Position numbers and translations under genes: made by a program. A DNA stretch of 64,000 nucleotides, from the NCBI GenBank assembly GCA_029851415.1, contig CM056744.1, forward strand, positions 12,469,268 through 12,533,267, written 5' to 3'. This document shows positions 25,001-34,828 of this stretch, piece by piece (the stretch's first letter is position 1; every line of letters begins with the position of its first letter). This stretch comes from Eretmocerus hayati. Taxonomy: Eukaryota > Arthropoda > Insecta > Hymenoptera > Aphelinidae. Below the pieces are notes generated by a model that was given only the letters and a program-made list of their open reading frames with translations, was not told the DNA's origin and searched no databases.

Positions 25001-25671
25001 CTGGTTTATCGTTTCCACAAGGATTCATCACGGGTATGTTGCAAACTCACGCGAGAAAGTACAACATTCCTATTGATCAATTGAAACTGGATTTCAAGAT
25101 CCAAGACGTGTTTCTTGATCAAGAAGACATCAAATTGGCTCACGATACTGCAAAAAAAGAGGTATGAGCTTCGATTTCTATCATAAATATTCGTGCATAC
25201 GATATATTTTCATAATACGTCGTATAATGAACGTACGAATCATGTAAAAGGAACAAAGATTGGAATTTCGAAGTTACCATGTTGAAGCTATGAATAAATA
25301 TTGATCTCAAATTTCCATTCCAGGTACCAAGTGTTTACAAAAGTTTGAAAGAACCAGAAGATGGTGTACTAGCTCACGGTTTGTTCATCGACGCCGGAAA
25401 ATGGGACTCAAAATCTAAAATCCTAATCGATGCAAGTAAAGGTGAAATGAATCCACCACTTCCAGCGATGCATGTGATACCAGTTCTTTCTTTGCCGAAG
25501 CAAGATTCAAGATATGTTGCTCCTCTGTACAAGACAAGTATTAGAGCCGGTGTTTTATCGACTACCGGACATAGTACGAATTTTGTAATGCCAGTACTTG
25601 TCCCGTCTGTTCGACCACAGTCCTATTGGATTCTTAAAGGCACAGCGTTACTCATTCAAGTGACAAACTAA
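2..25671 (+). CDS. Axonemal dynein heavy chain, inner-arm, DNAH6-type (5' partial, ~44 exons)
   Basis: This is the ATP-driven motor subunit of an axonemal inner dynein arm. Exons (about): 2-268, 817-927, 3259-3395, 3860-4050, 4385-4500, 4588-4733, 4814-4959, 5037-5169, 5250-5466, 7461-7595, 7675-7860, 7938-8139, 8207-8388, 8459-8682, 8750-8961, 9037-9292, 10316-10507, 10714-10938, 11252-11698, 12287-12459, 12540-12723, 13446-13617, 13697-13858, 13941-14117, 14184-14380, 14565-14810, 14904-15141, 15661-15963, 17983-18168, 18256-18428, 19173-19533, 20145-20378, 20499-20639 (or 20669), 20711-20901, 21613-21720, 21924-22258, 22439-22633, 22718-22816, 22905-23047, 24016-24186, 24271-24450, 24778-24873, 24961-25161, 25324-25671. 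All joins are GT-AG and in frame, giving ~2,900 residues; roughly the first 1,200 residues of such a protein lie left of the window. The tail ([10 protein letters not shown], then [11 protein letters not shown]) fits DNAH6 better than DNAH1/3/7/12, but the subtype is inferred. No frameshift or stop was found. Confidence 0.95.
2771..3088. repeat. Foldback (palindromic) repeat in dynein intron 2
   Basis: Two inverted arms of about 150 bp begin and end with AGAGGTCATCACATCCGGAT and its complement, around a short AT-rich centre near 2930. A diverged single arm of the same family lies near the right end of the window at about 63555-63720. Confidence 0.8.
4385..5466 (+). other. Dynein AAA1, main ATPase site (exons 5-9)
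   Basis: The Walker A loop [13 protein letters not shown] at 4400-4440 is intact, as is the Walker B region CCFDEFNRI around 4630-4655 and the downstream [15 protein letters not shown] segment. AAA1 is the main hydrolysis site of all dyneins, so intact residues argue for an active motor. Exon 6 uses a weak donor (GTTAGC). Confidence 0.93.
5550..5925. repeat. Diverged direct repeat ending in a poly-A run
   Basis: Two ~160-bp units repeat in the same orientation (for example TTGTTCTTAGAGCTTCAAAA near 5650 and TTGTTCCAAGATCCATCAAA near 5829). The second is followed within 60 bases by a run of about 23 A. It may be a retroposed tail, but I found no target duplication. Confidence 0.4.
6046..6837. 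mobile_element. Non-autonomous DNA transposon with TA-flanked inverted ends (dynein intron 9)
   Basis: The left end reads TAAGGTTGCCTAATTTGCCC and the right end, on the other strand, TAAGGTAAGTGTGCCTAATT. Copies of the same terminal motif recur inside (near 6412 and 6615). No transposase frame is present. The TA at both borders suggests a Tc1/mariner-like mechanism. Confidence 0.65.
7461..8682 (+). other. Dynein AAA2 (exons 10-14)
   Basis: Exon 10 ends with the P-loop [12 protein letters not shown] and exon 12 carries the Walker B region [20 protein letters not shown] followed by SPATVSRCG. The SRCG codon is split by the intron, and the correct acceptor at 8206/8207 restores CGMVYLDP. The 2-kb intron before it (5467-7460) holds a TA-flanked transposon and a poly-A stretch. 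Confidence 0.9.
8750..10938 (+). other. Dynein AAA3 (exons 15-18)
   Basis: The P-loop GGTGVGKS is split by an intron after its first GGTG (8961 to 9037). Walker B is [11 protein letters not shown] in exon 16. Exon 17 gives [17 protein letters not shown], the conserved sensor segment. Intron 9293-10315 contains a 660-bp transposon with inverted ends. Confidence 0.92.
9303..9962. mobile_element. 660-bp non-autonomous DNA transposon (dynein intron 16)
   Basis: The outer ends are perfect inverted repeats of TAAGGCTAGTCCGG. The trinucleotide ATT flanks both sides, consistent with a 3-bp target duplication. It has no long reading frame. The superfamily cannot be set from these ends alone. Confidence 0.75.
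11252..13858 (+). other. Dynein AAA4 (exons 19-23)
   Basis: The P-loop reads [14 protein letters not shown] at about 11640-11685. The fifth position is Met where most dyneins have Ser, but the GxxxxGK pattern is kept. Walker B is FLFTDTQI in exon 20. Exon 21 ends MSPVGDAFR and joins to [18 protein letters not shown] in exon 22, the conserved end of the AAA4 core. The intron 11699-12286 is largely a 330-bp palindrome. Confidence 0.92.
11753..12080. repeat. 330-bp foldback element in dynein intron 19
   Basis: Arms run from CACACCTCGCTTCAAGCTGC to its complement near 12075, with an inner stem CAAAATGGCGAGTAAAATCA and the apex CCGTGTATAAG. The same apex occurs in the foldbacks at 37806-37975 and 52391-52550. 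Confidence 0.8.
13941..15141 (+). other. Dynein coiled-coil stalk and microtubule-binding tip (exons 24-27)
   Basis: Exons 24-25 encode the outgoing helix, a heptad-rich stretch of Lys, Glu, Ala and Val running from about [10 protein letters not shown] to DALAALN. Exons 25-26 carry the tip region ([18 protein letters not shown], then [20 protein letters not shown]), and exon 27 the returning helix ([19 protein letters not shown]). Both helices and the tip are complete, so microtubule binding should be possible. Confidence 0.93.
16094..16219. mobile_element. Small MITE with TA-flanked ends (dynein intron 28)
   Basis: The ends are TACACTCTAAATCT and its exact complement. The interior is a series of GAGGC-containing inverted segments. 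It is 126 bp including the two TA dinucleotides, typical of a Tc1/mariner-type MITE. Confidence 0.7.
16556..16848. repeat. Nested palindrome (dynein intron 28)
   Basis: Each arm contains ATTTTGCGGTAAAATTTGCC, which is itself a near palindrome, followed by GGCATCGGTG and TCTGTCGGTAAT. The complements appear in reverse order near 16760-16845, making a palindrome within a palindrome of about 290 bp. Confidence 0.75.
21190..21405 (+). repeat. Interspersed ~210-bp repeat, copy 1 (dynein intron 34)
   Basis: It starts ACATTTCGATACAAGGGTG and contains GGCCTGAGCCGTAGGCGAAG, CGTGTATCGAATACTGTTTT and CAAACTGTGAGAGAAAGTGG. Related copies are at 23601-23777 and 49252-49382 (reverse) and 51050-51265 (same orientation). 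Confidence 0.8.
23280..23600. repeat. Repeat block with a hairpin insertion (dynein intron 39)
   Basis: From 23488 a hairpin has stem GGTTTTCGC / GCGAAAACC around CCTCGCCTGCGGCTCGAGCC, then ends TATTATAACATACTATTTT. The preceding part contains, on the minus strand, a box-B-like GGGTTCGAATC but no foldable tRNA. Confidence 0.5.
23601..23777 (-). repeat. Interspersed ~210-bp repeat, copy 2
   Basis: This is the reverse complement of the 21190 repeat (CCACTTTCTCTCACAG-type start, GGATACACGGGTGTAAAACT, CCTGCGGCTCGGGTCGG). It sits directly against the hairpin block to its left. Confidence 0.8.
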
Positions 25672-26614
25672 TTGTGATATAATGTGTTTTTATTTTGTAT
25701 AAAATGTGACTAATATAGTGAAGATATATGTAATAAGCTTGAAAGTAGAATTTAGATTGATTCTAATAGTAAAATATTACCTTATTGAATTTATTATTCT
25801 GTTCATCACATTCTTATCTAATTAACTCAAAATTTCATTTCAAATGAGATTTTTCTTGTTTGCAATAATGATTATCAAGTAGCTATTTGACGGAGTTAAG
25901 CTTCGCGGCTAGCTTCACGAATTGGCTTGAAAAATCCCCTACATTCTGAACACGAGTCGGGAAATCAAGGGATCTTCACACACATTCTAACAGCTCGAAT
26001 CAAAATATTTCATCTTTTTCAGTTCTTTGATTATTTCAAACAAATCGCAGCTACCACCGAATCGAAGTTAGTCAAGGTCACATCAACAAGTCATGAAATA
26101 AAGTTGTTCCACCCATTTGGCAAGCCCGCAATTTCGCCTTCGACATCCCATATAGGTCTTTTTTGGGGGGAAACGGGTGGCAAACCCAAGAATTGTTCTA
26201 TGTCTTAAATTTTGCTGTTCGTTCATCCAAGTTTCTCATACCGTAAACCGGATCGACTTTGGCCACTTTGGAAATTTTGATCAAGTGCAAGATTTTCATT
26301 GCGATTTTCTGACTAAACTATATATCTTAGATCATTCGACGCGTCTTAACGTTTTCCTCGAAAAGCTGTGCTCAGAATTGAATCTCATCCACCTGCATTC
26401 CTAAGAATTGTAAAAAACAGGGTCCAAAGTTACTCCGGATGCCGGGGTCACTTCATCCACCTTCGTTGAGCACCGCGAAGTTCTTGCACTTTTAAACTAC
26501 AAAAACGGTTATTTCTTCCTCGAATCACGTTTCCTGATCACGAATAAGCCCTGAGATAGAACATAAAAGTCTTATAAAATCATGCTGGTGAACTTCAGAC
26601 TTGTCATCTTAGTT
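25672..26614. other. Dynein 3' flank; parent of a duplicated segment
   Basis: No gene was found. The stretch 25830-26250 (for example TTAAGCTTCGCGGCTAGCTT and ATTTCGCCTTCGACATCCCA) is clearly related to 35800-36200, in the same orientation. I see no strong AATAAA signal close to the dynein stop; the 3' UTR end is unknown. Confidence 0.6.
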
Positions 26615-26629
26615 AGAACAACGACATCA

Positions 26630-27439
26630 CTGTCGAAGAGTGGCAGAAAGAATGGGATAGCTCAACGAAAGGGAAGTGGACGCGAAGATTGATCCCCAAC
26701 ATAGCCAGGTGGATCGATCGAGCTCACGGAGAGTTAGATTATTGGCTGACGCAGGCGCTCAGTGGTCATGGCTGCTTCGGGGAGTACCTAGAGCGGTTCC
26801 AGAAGAGGGAGACCTCGGTCTGTCAGATGTGTGAGGCAGACTGGGACGATGCGGAGCATGCACTCTTCCAGTGCGTGAACACAGCGATGGAGAGAGCGGA
26901 ACTCGTGGACTGGCTTGGGAATCAGATCACCCCTGAGACCCTAGTGCCGTCCATGCTCCGCAGCAAAGAGACGTGGGATAAGATTGCCGCCTATATCAAG
27001 ACGGCGATCACCCGAAAAGAAGAGCGAGAACGGGCATTGCAGCGCCAAGCAAGGGGCGCTGTATAGCGAACAACGACGACTTGAAGAGTGAACAAGGACG
27101 ACGAAGAGAGAAGACAGGAGAGCGGACACACCAAAGAGGAACGCCCCTTGGCGCGCGATACGCCTCCCACCCTGAAGTAATGCTAACGCGGTTCCGGGGT
27201 GGGTTGGTTAGATAGTGGTTAGCTGCCCCCAGTTCTGCAATGATGGCTTGCCAACATCGTAGGGCTGAGAGCAGAAGGTTTTAGCCCCCAGGGCACACGG
27301 GCGTTGGATTCATGCTCATCCGGTTTACCGGGTGAGCAAAATGAAAGCGCTCATGGTCTGCCGGTGGGAGATCCATTAGGGATAGCCTGTCATCAGATTT
27401 TTCCTTATATTCCACTTAAAAAAAAAAAAAAAAAAAAAA
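26630..27439 (+). mobile_element. 5'-truncated R1-clade non-LTR retrotransposon
   Basis: It encodes the last ~145 residues of an R1/TRAS/Waldo-type ORF2, up to TAG at 27064-27066. The zinc knuckle CQMCEADWDDAEHALFQC is intact. A GC-rich 3' UTR of about 350 bp and a poly-A tail (27420-27439) follow. The perfect 15-bp target duplication AGAACAACGACATCA occurs at 26615-26629 and 27440-27454. Perfect duplication and an uninterrupted frame indicate a recent insertion. It is GC-rich compared with its neighbours. Confidence 0.93.
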
Positions 27440-27454
27440 AGAACAACGACATCA

Positions 27455-28900
27455 AGCCAACTTATCTCGGCTGGCCGAAGTCGACCCCCTGACGACCAGA
27501 CCATTCAAGAAAAAAGAGAAATGACGAGCTTACGTTCTAATTTTGGTTGAAAATGACAGCTGGACTGGCCAAAGTCACCCTGGGTGACCCAAGTAATGAC
27601 AAGTTGTAGTTTGAATGGCTGTTGGAAGTGGCAGCTGGGGTGGCCAAGGTCGACCTGATTTGACAAGTATCCGTTCAAATGGTCGTTCTAATTAACTGTT
27701 GCATCTGAATTCAAATATCAATAGCACAAAATGTAAAGGACATCATCACCTTCCAAGAAAAAATCGTTGGAAGGAGATAGAGGTTGATCTTGTGGGTTGT
27801 TCAGGAGAATTTTTGCGACATAAATATTCTACTTATTGAAAAAAGATCAATGGAACCCTTCTCACTACAAATAGGCTGGCATGAAGTTGAGTTTAGCACG
27901 AAGCTAAGACTCTTAGAATCCTCTTCCAGAAAAGTAACCACATTCACCCAGGTACACCCCTGGTAGAAATCTGTCCAATAGTACTGGACTGAAGACTAAA
28001 ATATGGCTGAAAAAATTAGACTAATTTTGATGGACAATATTTGGCCATAATTCAGTCATTTTAATTGGGATTAAAATCTGTATCGAATAAAATTGATCAA
28101 AAATTGGACAAACATATAGATTGAAGATTGCGGGCATGCAATTTGAATCGAATGCATATAAAATAGCCATATTTCGCTTTCGTCTGCAATATGCGAGACC
28201 ATTTTATAGACACTCATTGAACATGATCCAAATTGAAGGGAGTAATCTTTCCATGATCAATTCTTAGGTATTTTTAATGGAGAGACCTAATGAGAGCGAA
28301 AACTGCAATATATAAAAGACGTAGATCTATTAAATGCTTGTACAAACAACCAGGTGGTGTATACGCTAGGTAAATATGATGACACACGAATGTAATCTAC
28401 TATACTCTTTTCTAATCTACTATATCAAAATCCGGCATGGGCTCTCATTTTTGTCCTCTTTTGATGCACCATATGGAAGTACAAACACAATAATATATAT
28501 CACACACACATAAAATATTGGTCTACGCGACTACATCCGTGATAAGTTACTGAACCCACAGATTCTATTCACTCACTGACTTGCCTCACTGGTATCCATT
28601 TCTGAGTGAATAAATGAGTTGTCTTGAGTGGACTCGCGTGAAAATTTGAGGCTCAACCGACCATGCAGAGAAAAGTGCCAACGAGTACTAGCCTTCGGAA
28701 TTTGAGGTTAAGATTCAGAATAATCAACGTGCTTAACTTTTGTCTATAAATTGACTACAATAATTAGCCAAATAATTGTCCAACTATCCTCCTGCACTTA
28801 GTTGTCCTATGATCACCAGGTGGCGCATGCCTGGATAAGCTTTCTCATATCAGGTTTAGCCATGTCACATTTAGTCCACGAGTCTGAACCCCATCATTCT
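27455..28900. other. AT-rich stretch without recognised gene
   Basis: No coding pattern, RNA gene or clear element. There are diverged short repeats of a type TGGCTGAAAAAATTAGACTA near 28010, related to sequence near 29540, and a short CA/TA-rich run near 28495-28515. Confidence 0.5.
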
Positions 28901-29350
28901 ATGTGCCCGCAAGGGAGATCTTTGGATCTTGGGAGAGTAACGACTGCCCGGCCCCAGTTAACCGCAAGGAGGATCCTCAGTTGATCCTGGGAGACAGACG
29001 CACTCCCCGGCCCCAGTCCTACGGCAAGGGAGATCTTAGTATCTTGGTAGCATACGACCACTCCCCCGCCCTCATTGTACAGACACCCACCACCTGTGTG
29101 TGTGTGCTTTCACCAACTCGTCCGCCTCCATGAGCGTATGAGCCCTGAGTGGCATCTTGGACCACTTCAGAACTTCCGCTTCTTCGCAAGCCTCCCTGTA
29201 TCTTTCATCTTTTCTCTATTCCCTGTTCCTTCCTTCCTTAACCTTAACCTTCCTTCCTTCTTATAACCCTCTGGTTGGCGCCCTCCGGGGCGAGGGGTTT
29301 GGGGTTTTCGTCGGTAGGTGCCCGAGTTTTCTCGGGTGAATCCGACACTA
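28900..29350. repeat. GC-rich block with three tandem ~57-bp units
   Basis: Units start near 28907, 28962 and 29022, each with (C)CGCAAGGGAGATC, a GATCTTGGGAGA-like part and CCCCGGCCCCAGT. After them come CT-rich sequence (CCTTCCTTCCTTAACCTTAA) and GGCGCCCTCCGGGGCGAGGG. Composition is unlike the surroundings, suggesting a retrotransposon UTR remnant, but no coding part is attached. Confidence 0.55.
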
Positions 29351-29654
29351 CCCACACTCTCGATAGATTACGCCCGCTTAGTTTACCCGTATGAAATTCA
29401 ATGAGAATTGTTATCTGTGCTTCGGCACTTGGGTAAAAGTTTCTAAATTATGTTTATTTATCATCCATTACATTTAGACTTCGAGTAATTGAAATTTTCG
29501 GATCACCAAAACGTCTGGCTAATTATTGGCCAAAAACTAGACAAAATCAAAAATGGCTAAAATATGGTCATAAAAGTGTTACATCTCAAGTTGAAAAGTA
29601 GCCAGTTCGGTTGCCCATAAGTTAGCTTGAGTTGGAGTTAACCGGCTATTTTTC

Positions 29655-30040
29655 AGCCGAAAATTGTATTGAAGTTGTCGTTGAGATCCTCTTCTCCTCG
29701 TGGGGAACCAGACCTCGATCTTACAATTTTTTTGAATCTGTAACTAAGAGAAGATGTCATAATATCGACAATTATCTTTAGCGCCATAATTCTTCTCCCC
29801 AGAGATACTAAGGGAAGTTCATGAACACGTTGATCCGGATTCAAAGATAGTCTTATAATGAGTGTAAAACTTTCTTATCTGGTAACTATCTAGCTACCTT
29901 GCTTCTCAAGAAGAGAAAATTGATTTTATACCATTGTAATCCAAGATTGTTGTAGATCAGAGGAAAATTAATTTTCTGAGATTTCAATTTGAACTGCTGC
30001 ATATCTGACGGGCTCGACGATTCGACAAGCCTTGCGATTG
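29655..30040 (+). repeat. Duplicated segment, copy A
   Basis: It matches 42060-42625 in the same orientation: for example AATCTGTAACTAAGAGAAGA here and AGTCTGTAACTGAGAAAAAG there, and later ATCTGACGGGCTCGACG here and ATCTGATAGACTCGACG there. Copy B has about 200 bp inserted near 42150-42345. No coding role is seen. Confidence 0.65.
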
Positions 30041-30319
30041 AAAATTTTTCGGTGTATCTATTGTCTGAGTCAGCAAAGGATATCTTGATGTGCAAGAAAT
30101 CATGACACAGAACAGTGTTTGGACGATTTTCAATTGTTCCGGATCAAAAAATTGGCTTTTTTCGCCGAGAGCCCGTTAAGCACCAACTATCTTCCTAGTG
30201 CAAATCACAACATTTCTTTACCATACAATCAATACTGAAAAAAGATGATCACTCTCAAAGACGTTATCCGATACAAACCAAATAAAATGGCTTGAAATCA
30301 TTTAAGCCTGGTATGCACA

Positions 30320-31800
30320 TTCTAACCTTGATGAGAGAATTTTCTGCTATGCACGGCATGCCCCTGGCAAAAAGTGGACCCCAAGTAACGCTATAATCTG
30401 TCAATGGAGTTGTTTTTGTCATGCTCCAAAGTGATGGAATTTTATCGATCCAAAATCGGAACGGTTCCTATTTTCGAGTTCCATCAAGAATGAGTTTCAT
30501 GCTATCAAATGTCATCTTTTCGCCTTTTGATGTCTCTCAAGGGAAACTCATTCTTCATGGTGTAATTCCAGCACAATCCAGAGTCGTTTTGTACCTGGAG
30601 CTTGATGAGTCACAACTGGATGATCTTCAGATCTGGCTGCTAAGCATATATAACAATTTGAGATACATGTTGCATTCGACGATTCCGATTTTCTCGTAGT
30701 TTTTGGTAATAATATGTCTTTGTATTTCGGAACTGTCTAATAAGGTTTCTTGGTGATTTTTCTTGAACGCTCTAGCAGAGTCAAATGACAGGATGCATGC
30801 ACGGATGCTCGTAGGGCACCTACTAACTGTTAAATTAAACTTGCCATCACCAAAGTTTATAATCAGTTTTCCGTGATTTCGGCCAATCGAACTACTATTC
30901 ATTTCCGGCTAAAGAAGATTGTTTTTTCACACAGGCCACCCACTTTAGTCCTATTTCTTCCATAATCACATGATTTGGTAGGATAGGATGTCACGTCACT
31001 GCACAGCACAATCACTCAATACGAAGAAATTATCGGGAAAATTAGACGCCACAAAAGTAGTGACCAAATTTGTCATACCAAAATTGTTCGGTACAAGCTC
31101 ACGACGTTCGAGTTCCTGAGAAAGAATCCCACCTAGTGATGATTTGAAAATCTATAAAACTCATTGCAATAAGTAGCTTATCTAGCAGAAGTCGAGGCGT
31201 GAACATGAGCACAAGCAGCATAACTAGTACTCAGAGCGTCGAAGTTGGAAGCTAACGTCGAAACATTCCCGATCCTACACATGTCTAGGAGCGCGGGAAT
31301 CTACTCGTATATTCACTCATAGCTGAGACGCGCACCTAATAATTCTGACGATTCTTCATCGCAAACTAAGTATTCGTGATCAAGGATGTGAATCGCGTGA
31401 GAGTTTGTTATCGCAGATCTCCTGCTATGATGCACATTGACATTATTTTGCAATCGATAAATGTACAAATATTGCAGGGATCAAATCATGGTACGGTGTT
31501 TTCTATTGGTGACGCAGGATATCAATTTCAAAAACATAGCAAAATCACATTTATACCAGGAGAATGTGAGAAGCATAGTACAACTTTGATGAAACTTTCC
31601 CGAATCTCTAAAGGCCATTGCTAGAACTTGAAAATAGGAACGGTTCCGATTTTAAATCAATAAAATTTCATCACTTCGAAGCATGAAGGAAACATCTCTG
31701 TTGCAGGATTTCAGCGTCATTCGGGGCCCTTTTTTGCCAAGGGCACACTGTGTATGAATACTACACAACAAACAGTGTAATGGATAGTGTTGATGAATGT
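30320..31800. repeat. Diverged inverted repeat with ~1.1-kb spacer
   Basis: The left arm (about 30340-30480, including AATCGGAACGGTTCCTATTT) is complementary to the right arm (about 31620-31770, including ATAGGAACGGTTCCGATTTT). The spacer shows no gene. It may be a foldback element or the end of a large decayed transposon. Confidence 0.6.
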
Positions 31801-32479
31801 ATAGAATCACTTGTTGAAATGAAATTTGTCGAATATATCGAAAAGAACGTTTCTGATCAAGTGTGAGTTTCACGACGAGGTTGTAATTGTCGTGAGCCGT
31901 ATACCGCAAGGAACATGATCCTCGAGAGTTACTCACGAGCACTCTCAGATCTCGGCCTTCGTCGGCCTTTTACCACTTTGATATTTCATCTCTAGCCAAC
32001 TAGACCATTTTTTCATCAAAATATGATCTGGATATGTGTGCGAGAATTTTGGAATCTTCTAGAACACATGCGCACGCACATACATGCAAATTTTCCACCT
32101 CCAACAAAGAGCTGCTCTTGGAGAGCGACGAGTGACGCCATGATTTCAGTCTGTAGCCAGCAGTTGTATTGAACGCATGTAAATTTTTATCCGTAATAAA
32201 GCAGCAGCCGCATCCAGTCTAACTCTTTGTGTGATCGAGTTATTTCTTACCAAGTATCGAATGGAAAATTAAATAACAAAATCGATCATATCGGAATAAT
32301 TTTCGATGTGATGCACTGACCACAATCAGTACATTCGAACAGATAGCAATAATCATCACGCATGTAAAAGTAGTCTAATCATTACAAATGTGATGTTGAA
32401 ATTGAGATTTTGATTCGAAGTTGCAAAAGTAGGCAGTGATTCCAAAAGAATTTCGACAACGCCTTCTGAAAATACAGAA

Positions 32480-32590
32480 TTCAGCAAACACAATCTTATT
32501 GACGTCTGAATACAGAATAAGTTTTGTAATGCCGGTGCTTGTACGACACGTTCAATCACACAGTTTGAAGGGATTGAAGGACTCCCTTGA
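32480..32590 (+). pseudogene. Decayed copy of the dynein last-exon tail
   Basis: The plus strand reads SFVMPVLV and then SLKGLKDS, matching NFVMPVLV and ILKGTALL of the true last exon (about 25575-25650), with nucleotide similarity over about 90 bp. The frame is not part of a gene. With 35800-36200, which matches the dynein 3' flank, it forms one duplicated block now split by the insertion at 32600-35790. Confidence 0.7.
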
Positions 32591-32640
32591 ATTTCAACAC
32601 AAGAAAGTTTTGAACACAACGTGTTCAAAGTTTTAAACAC

Positions 32641-34828
32641 ATGATAAATTTTCTAAATCAAAAATTGAACCACACAGAATTAGTTATTAAAGAATCTCAG
32701 ATTCATCCTGACATGGTAGAAAAATTTTTTATTCTGAACCGCACAAGATTTTCATCTGTTCAGAGAAATCAAAATTTTATTCATAAGAAAAAGTTCCTAG
32801 CCTTACTACCTCCTAAGCCATTACCAAATCCTAATCGAAATTTATGGGTGAAGAATCTCACCGATATAGAGTTACCAGAGAATGTTATTGATATTGCATC
32901 ACGTGGTCAAAAATTTGGTTATAATACACGCATTGAAACCAAAGATATTCTTTGTACCGTTAAAAATGTGGAGTCCTGTTTATATAATTCCGATCTAAGT
33001 AATGTTGAGAAAGATGATGTTCGTCTCAAAGTCTGTAATATAATACAATTCGAAAAGAAGAAACAAATGCATATCTCAGCAGAAGATCGACTGTTTGCAG
33101 AAAAGTTGAGCGAAACGAAATTTTTTCTCGAGTCTAATGATGATATTTTTTTCACTTGAGCTGACAAAGGTAGTGTCACAGTTTGCATGAGAAAATCAGA
33201 GTATAAGAAGAAAATGAATGATCTTTTATCAGATAAAAAAGTTTATAAGCCAGTCAAAATCAACCCTCTCAAAAAAATTCAAGATACAGTCTCTCCATTA
33301 CTCAAAAATTGGAATACCAAAGGTTATTTAGGGAGAAAATTCCACCCATATTCTCTCTCATTATCGAATACTACACTGGCAAAAGGTTATGGCTTACCAA
33401 AAATTTACAAACAAAATGAACCCCTCAGACCGATAGTTTCCACAATCAATAGTCCAACTCATTCCCTCTCATCCATTTTATATAAAGAATTGAAAAGTTG
33501 CTTGAAAATTCCAGAATCTTACATCAAAAATAGCCAAGAACTCAAGAAAAAGTTAGAAGCTTTGAACATTCCGCAGGATTATATTCTTATTTCTTTAGCC
33601 GTCAGCTCTTTATTCACTAACATTCCTTGTCGTCTGGTGCTTGACAGCCTTGATAGACGATTCAACCAAATTCATAACCAATGTAAAATTCCATTCGAAG
33701 AAGTTCGAGAAGGTGTAAAAGTTATTTTTGACAACACATTTTTCCAATTTGATTCCAAATATTACAAACAACTTGAAGGTAGCCCAATGGGCTCTCCCAT
33801 CTCACCTCTTTTTGCAGACTTAGTCATGAGTGATCTAGAAGTTGAATGTCTCAAAAAGTTGAAAAAATCTCATGATGTATGTCCTTTATTTTACTATAGA
33901 TATGTAGATGACACTCTCATGTGCATCAAAAAAGAACATATTCAGATAGTGCTTGATACTTTCAATGCCTATCATCCAAAACTTCAATTCACACACGAAC
34001 TTGAACAAAATAACAGGATAAATTTTCTTGATCTCACACTAATAAATGAAAATAACCGAATTATTACTGACTGGTTCCAGAAACCGACGTCACACGGGAA
34101 AATATTAAATTTCACTTCCAATCACTCTCAACAATTAAAAAAGAATATATAACCTCATATATTATATAGTATATAACCTTACGGATCGAGCCATCACCCT
34201 CTCTCACAAAAAATTTCATAAGAAAAACCTTTATCTTATAAAAAATTTACTTCGTGACAACAATTATCCTGATATTTTCATCAATAAGTGTATCACTAGT
34301 AGACTCCATGCGTTGAAAAAGCCAAAACCATTGCCAAACGATGGAAAAAAACAGTTCTATGCACTTTCACAGAAGGTGAGCATTCCATACTCTAAAAGTT
34401 TTTTTCAAAAATGTTCCAACGTGCTTAAAAAGCACAATATTCACACTCTACCAAAACTCAACCAAGATCTTCAAAGTATCATAAAATTAGGGAAAGATTC
34501 GTTCAATAAATTTGGGGCAACAGAATTAGTCTATAAGTTTACATGTAAAAACTGCCCAGCTTCATATGTGGGAGAGACGAAAAGATCGTTAGCAACTAGG
34601 CTTGATGAGCTTATAAAAATGAAAAACCCAAACACGGTTGTGTCATTACACATGAAAGATCTTGGACATGATTTTGACTGGTCGCATGCTGAAGTCCTGG
34701 ACCAAGAACCACATTTTCACAAGAGACTTCTCAGTGAAATGATCTTCATTAGTTCGGATGAGAACAACATCAATCTCAAAACTGATACCCGTAATCTCAA
34801 CAGACTATATAGCTCACTTCTGAAATAG
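32641..34828 (+). pseudogene. Penelope-like reverse transcriptase with GIY-YIG endonuclease, inactivated
   Basis: Penelope-like elements encode a telomerase-related reverse transcriptase followed by a GIY-YIG nuclease. Here the RT has LPKIYKQNEPLRPIVSTI, SLFTNIP, GSPMGSPISPLFADL and the YRYVDD catalytic box (about 33895-33912). The nuclease part has TCKNCPASYVGETKRSLATR (about 34540-34600). Three lesions are visible: a TGA stop at 33157-33159 in the position of an expected tryptophan before ADKG; motif A reads LAVSSLFTN where the family has an aspartate before V; and a small duplication around ATATAACCT at 34146-34180 gives a stop and a frame change before the nuclease. It is nearly full length (~730 codons) but cannot be active. 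Confidence 0.93.

Larger units (their letters stand above)
21613..25671 (+). other. Dynein AAA6 and C-terminal domain (exons 35-44)
   Basis: Landmarks in order are [61 protein letters not shown], then [20 protein letters not shown] across a split glycine codon. The C-terminal domain has [33 protein letters not shown] and the terminal [10 protein letters not shown] block. The stop codon TAA is at 25669-25671. The intron 23048-24015 carries three adjacent repeats. Confidence 0.93.

Noticed and set aside
29220..29270. Telomere-like CCTTAACCTTAACC stretch
   Set aside because: The insect telomere repeat is TTAGG. Here only two loose units occur inside a CT-rich tract.
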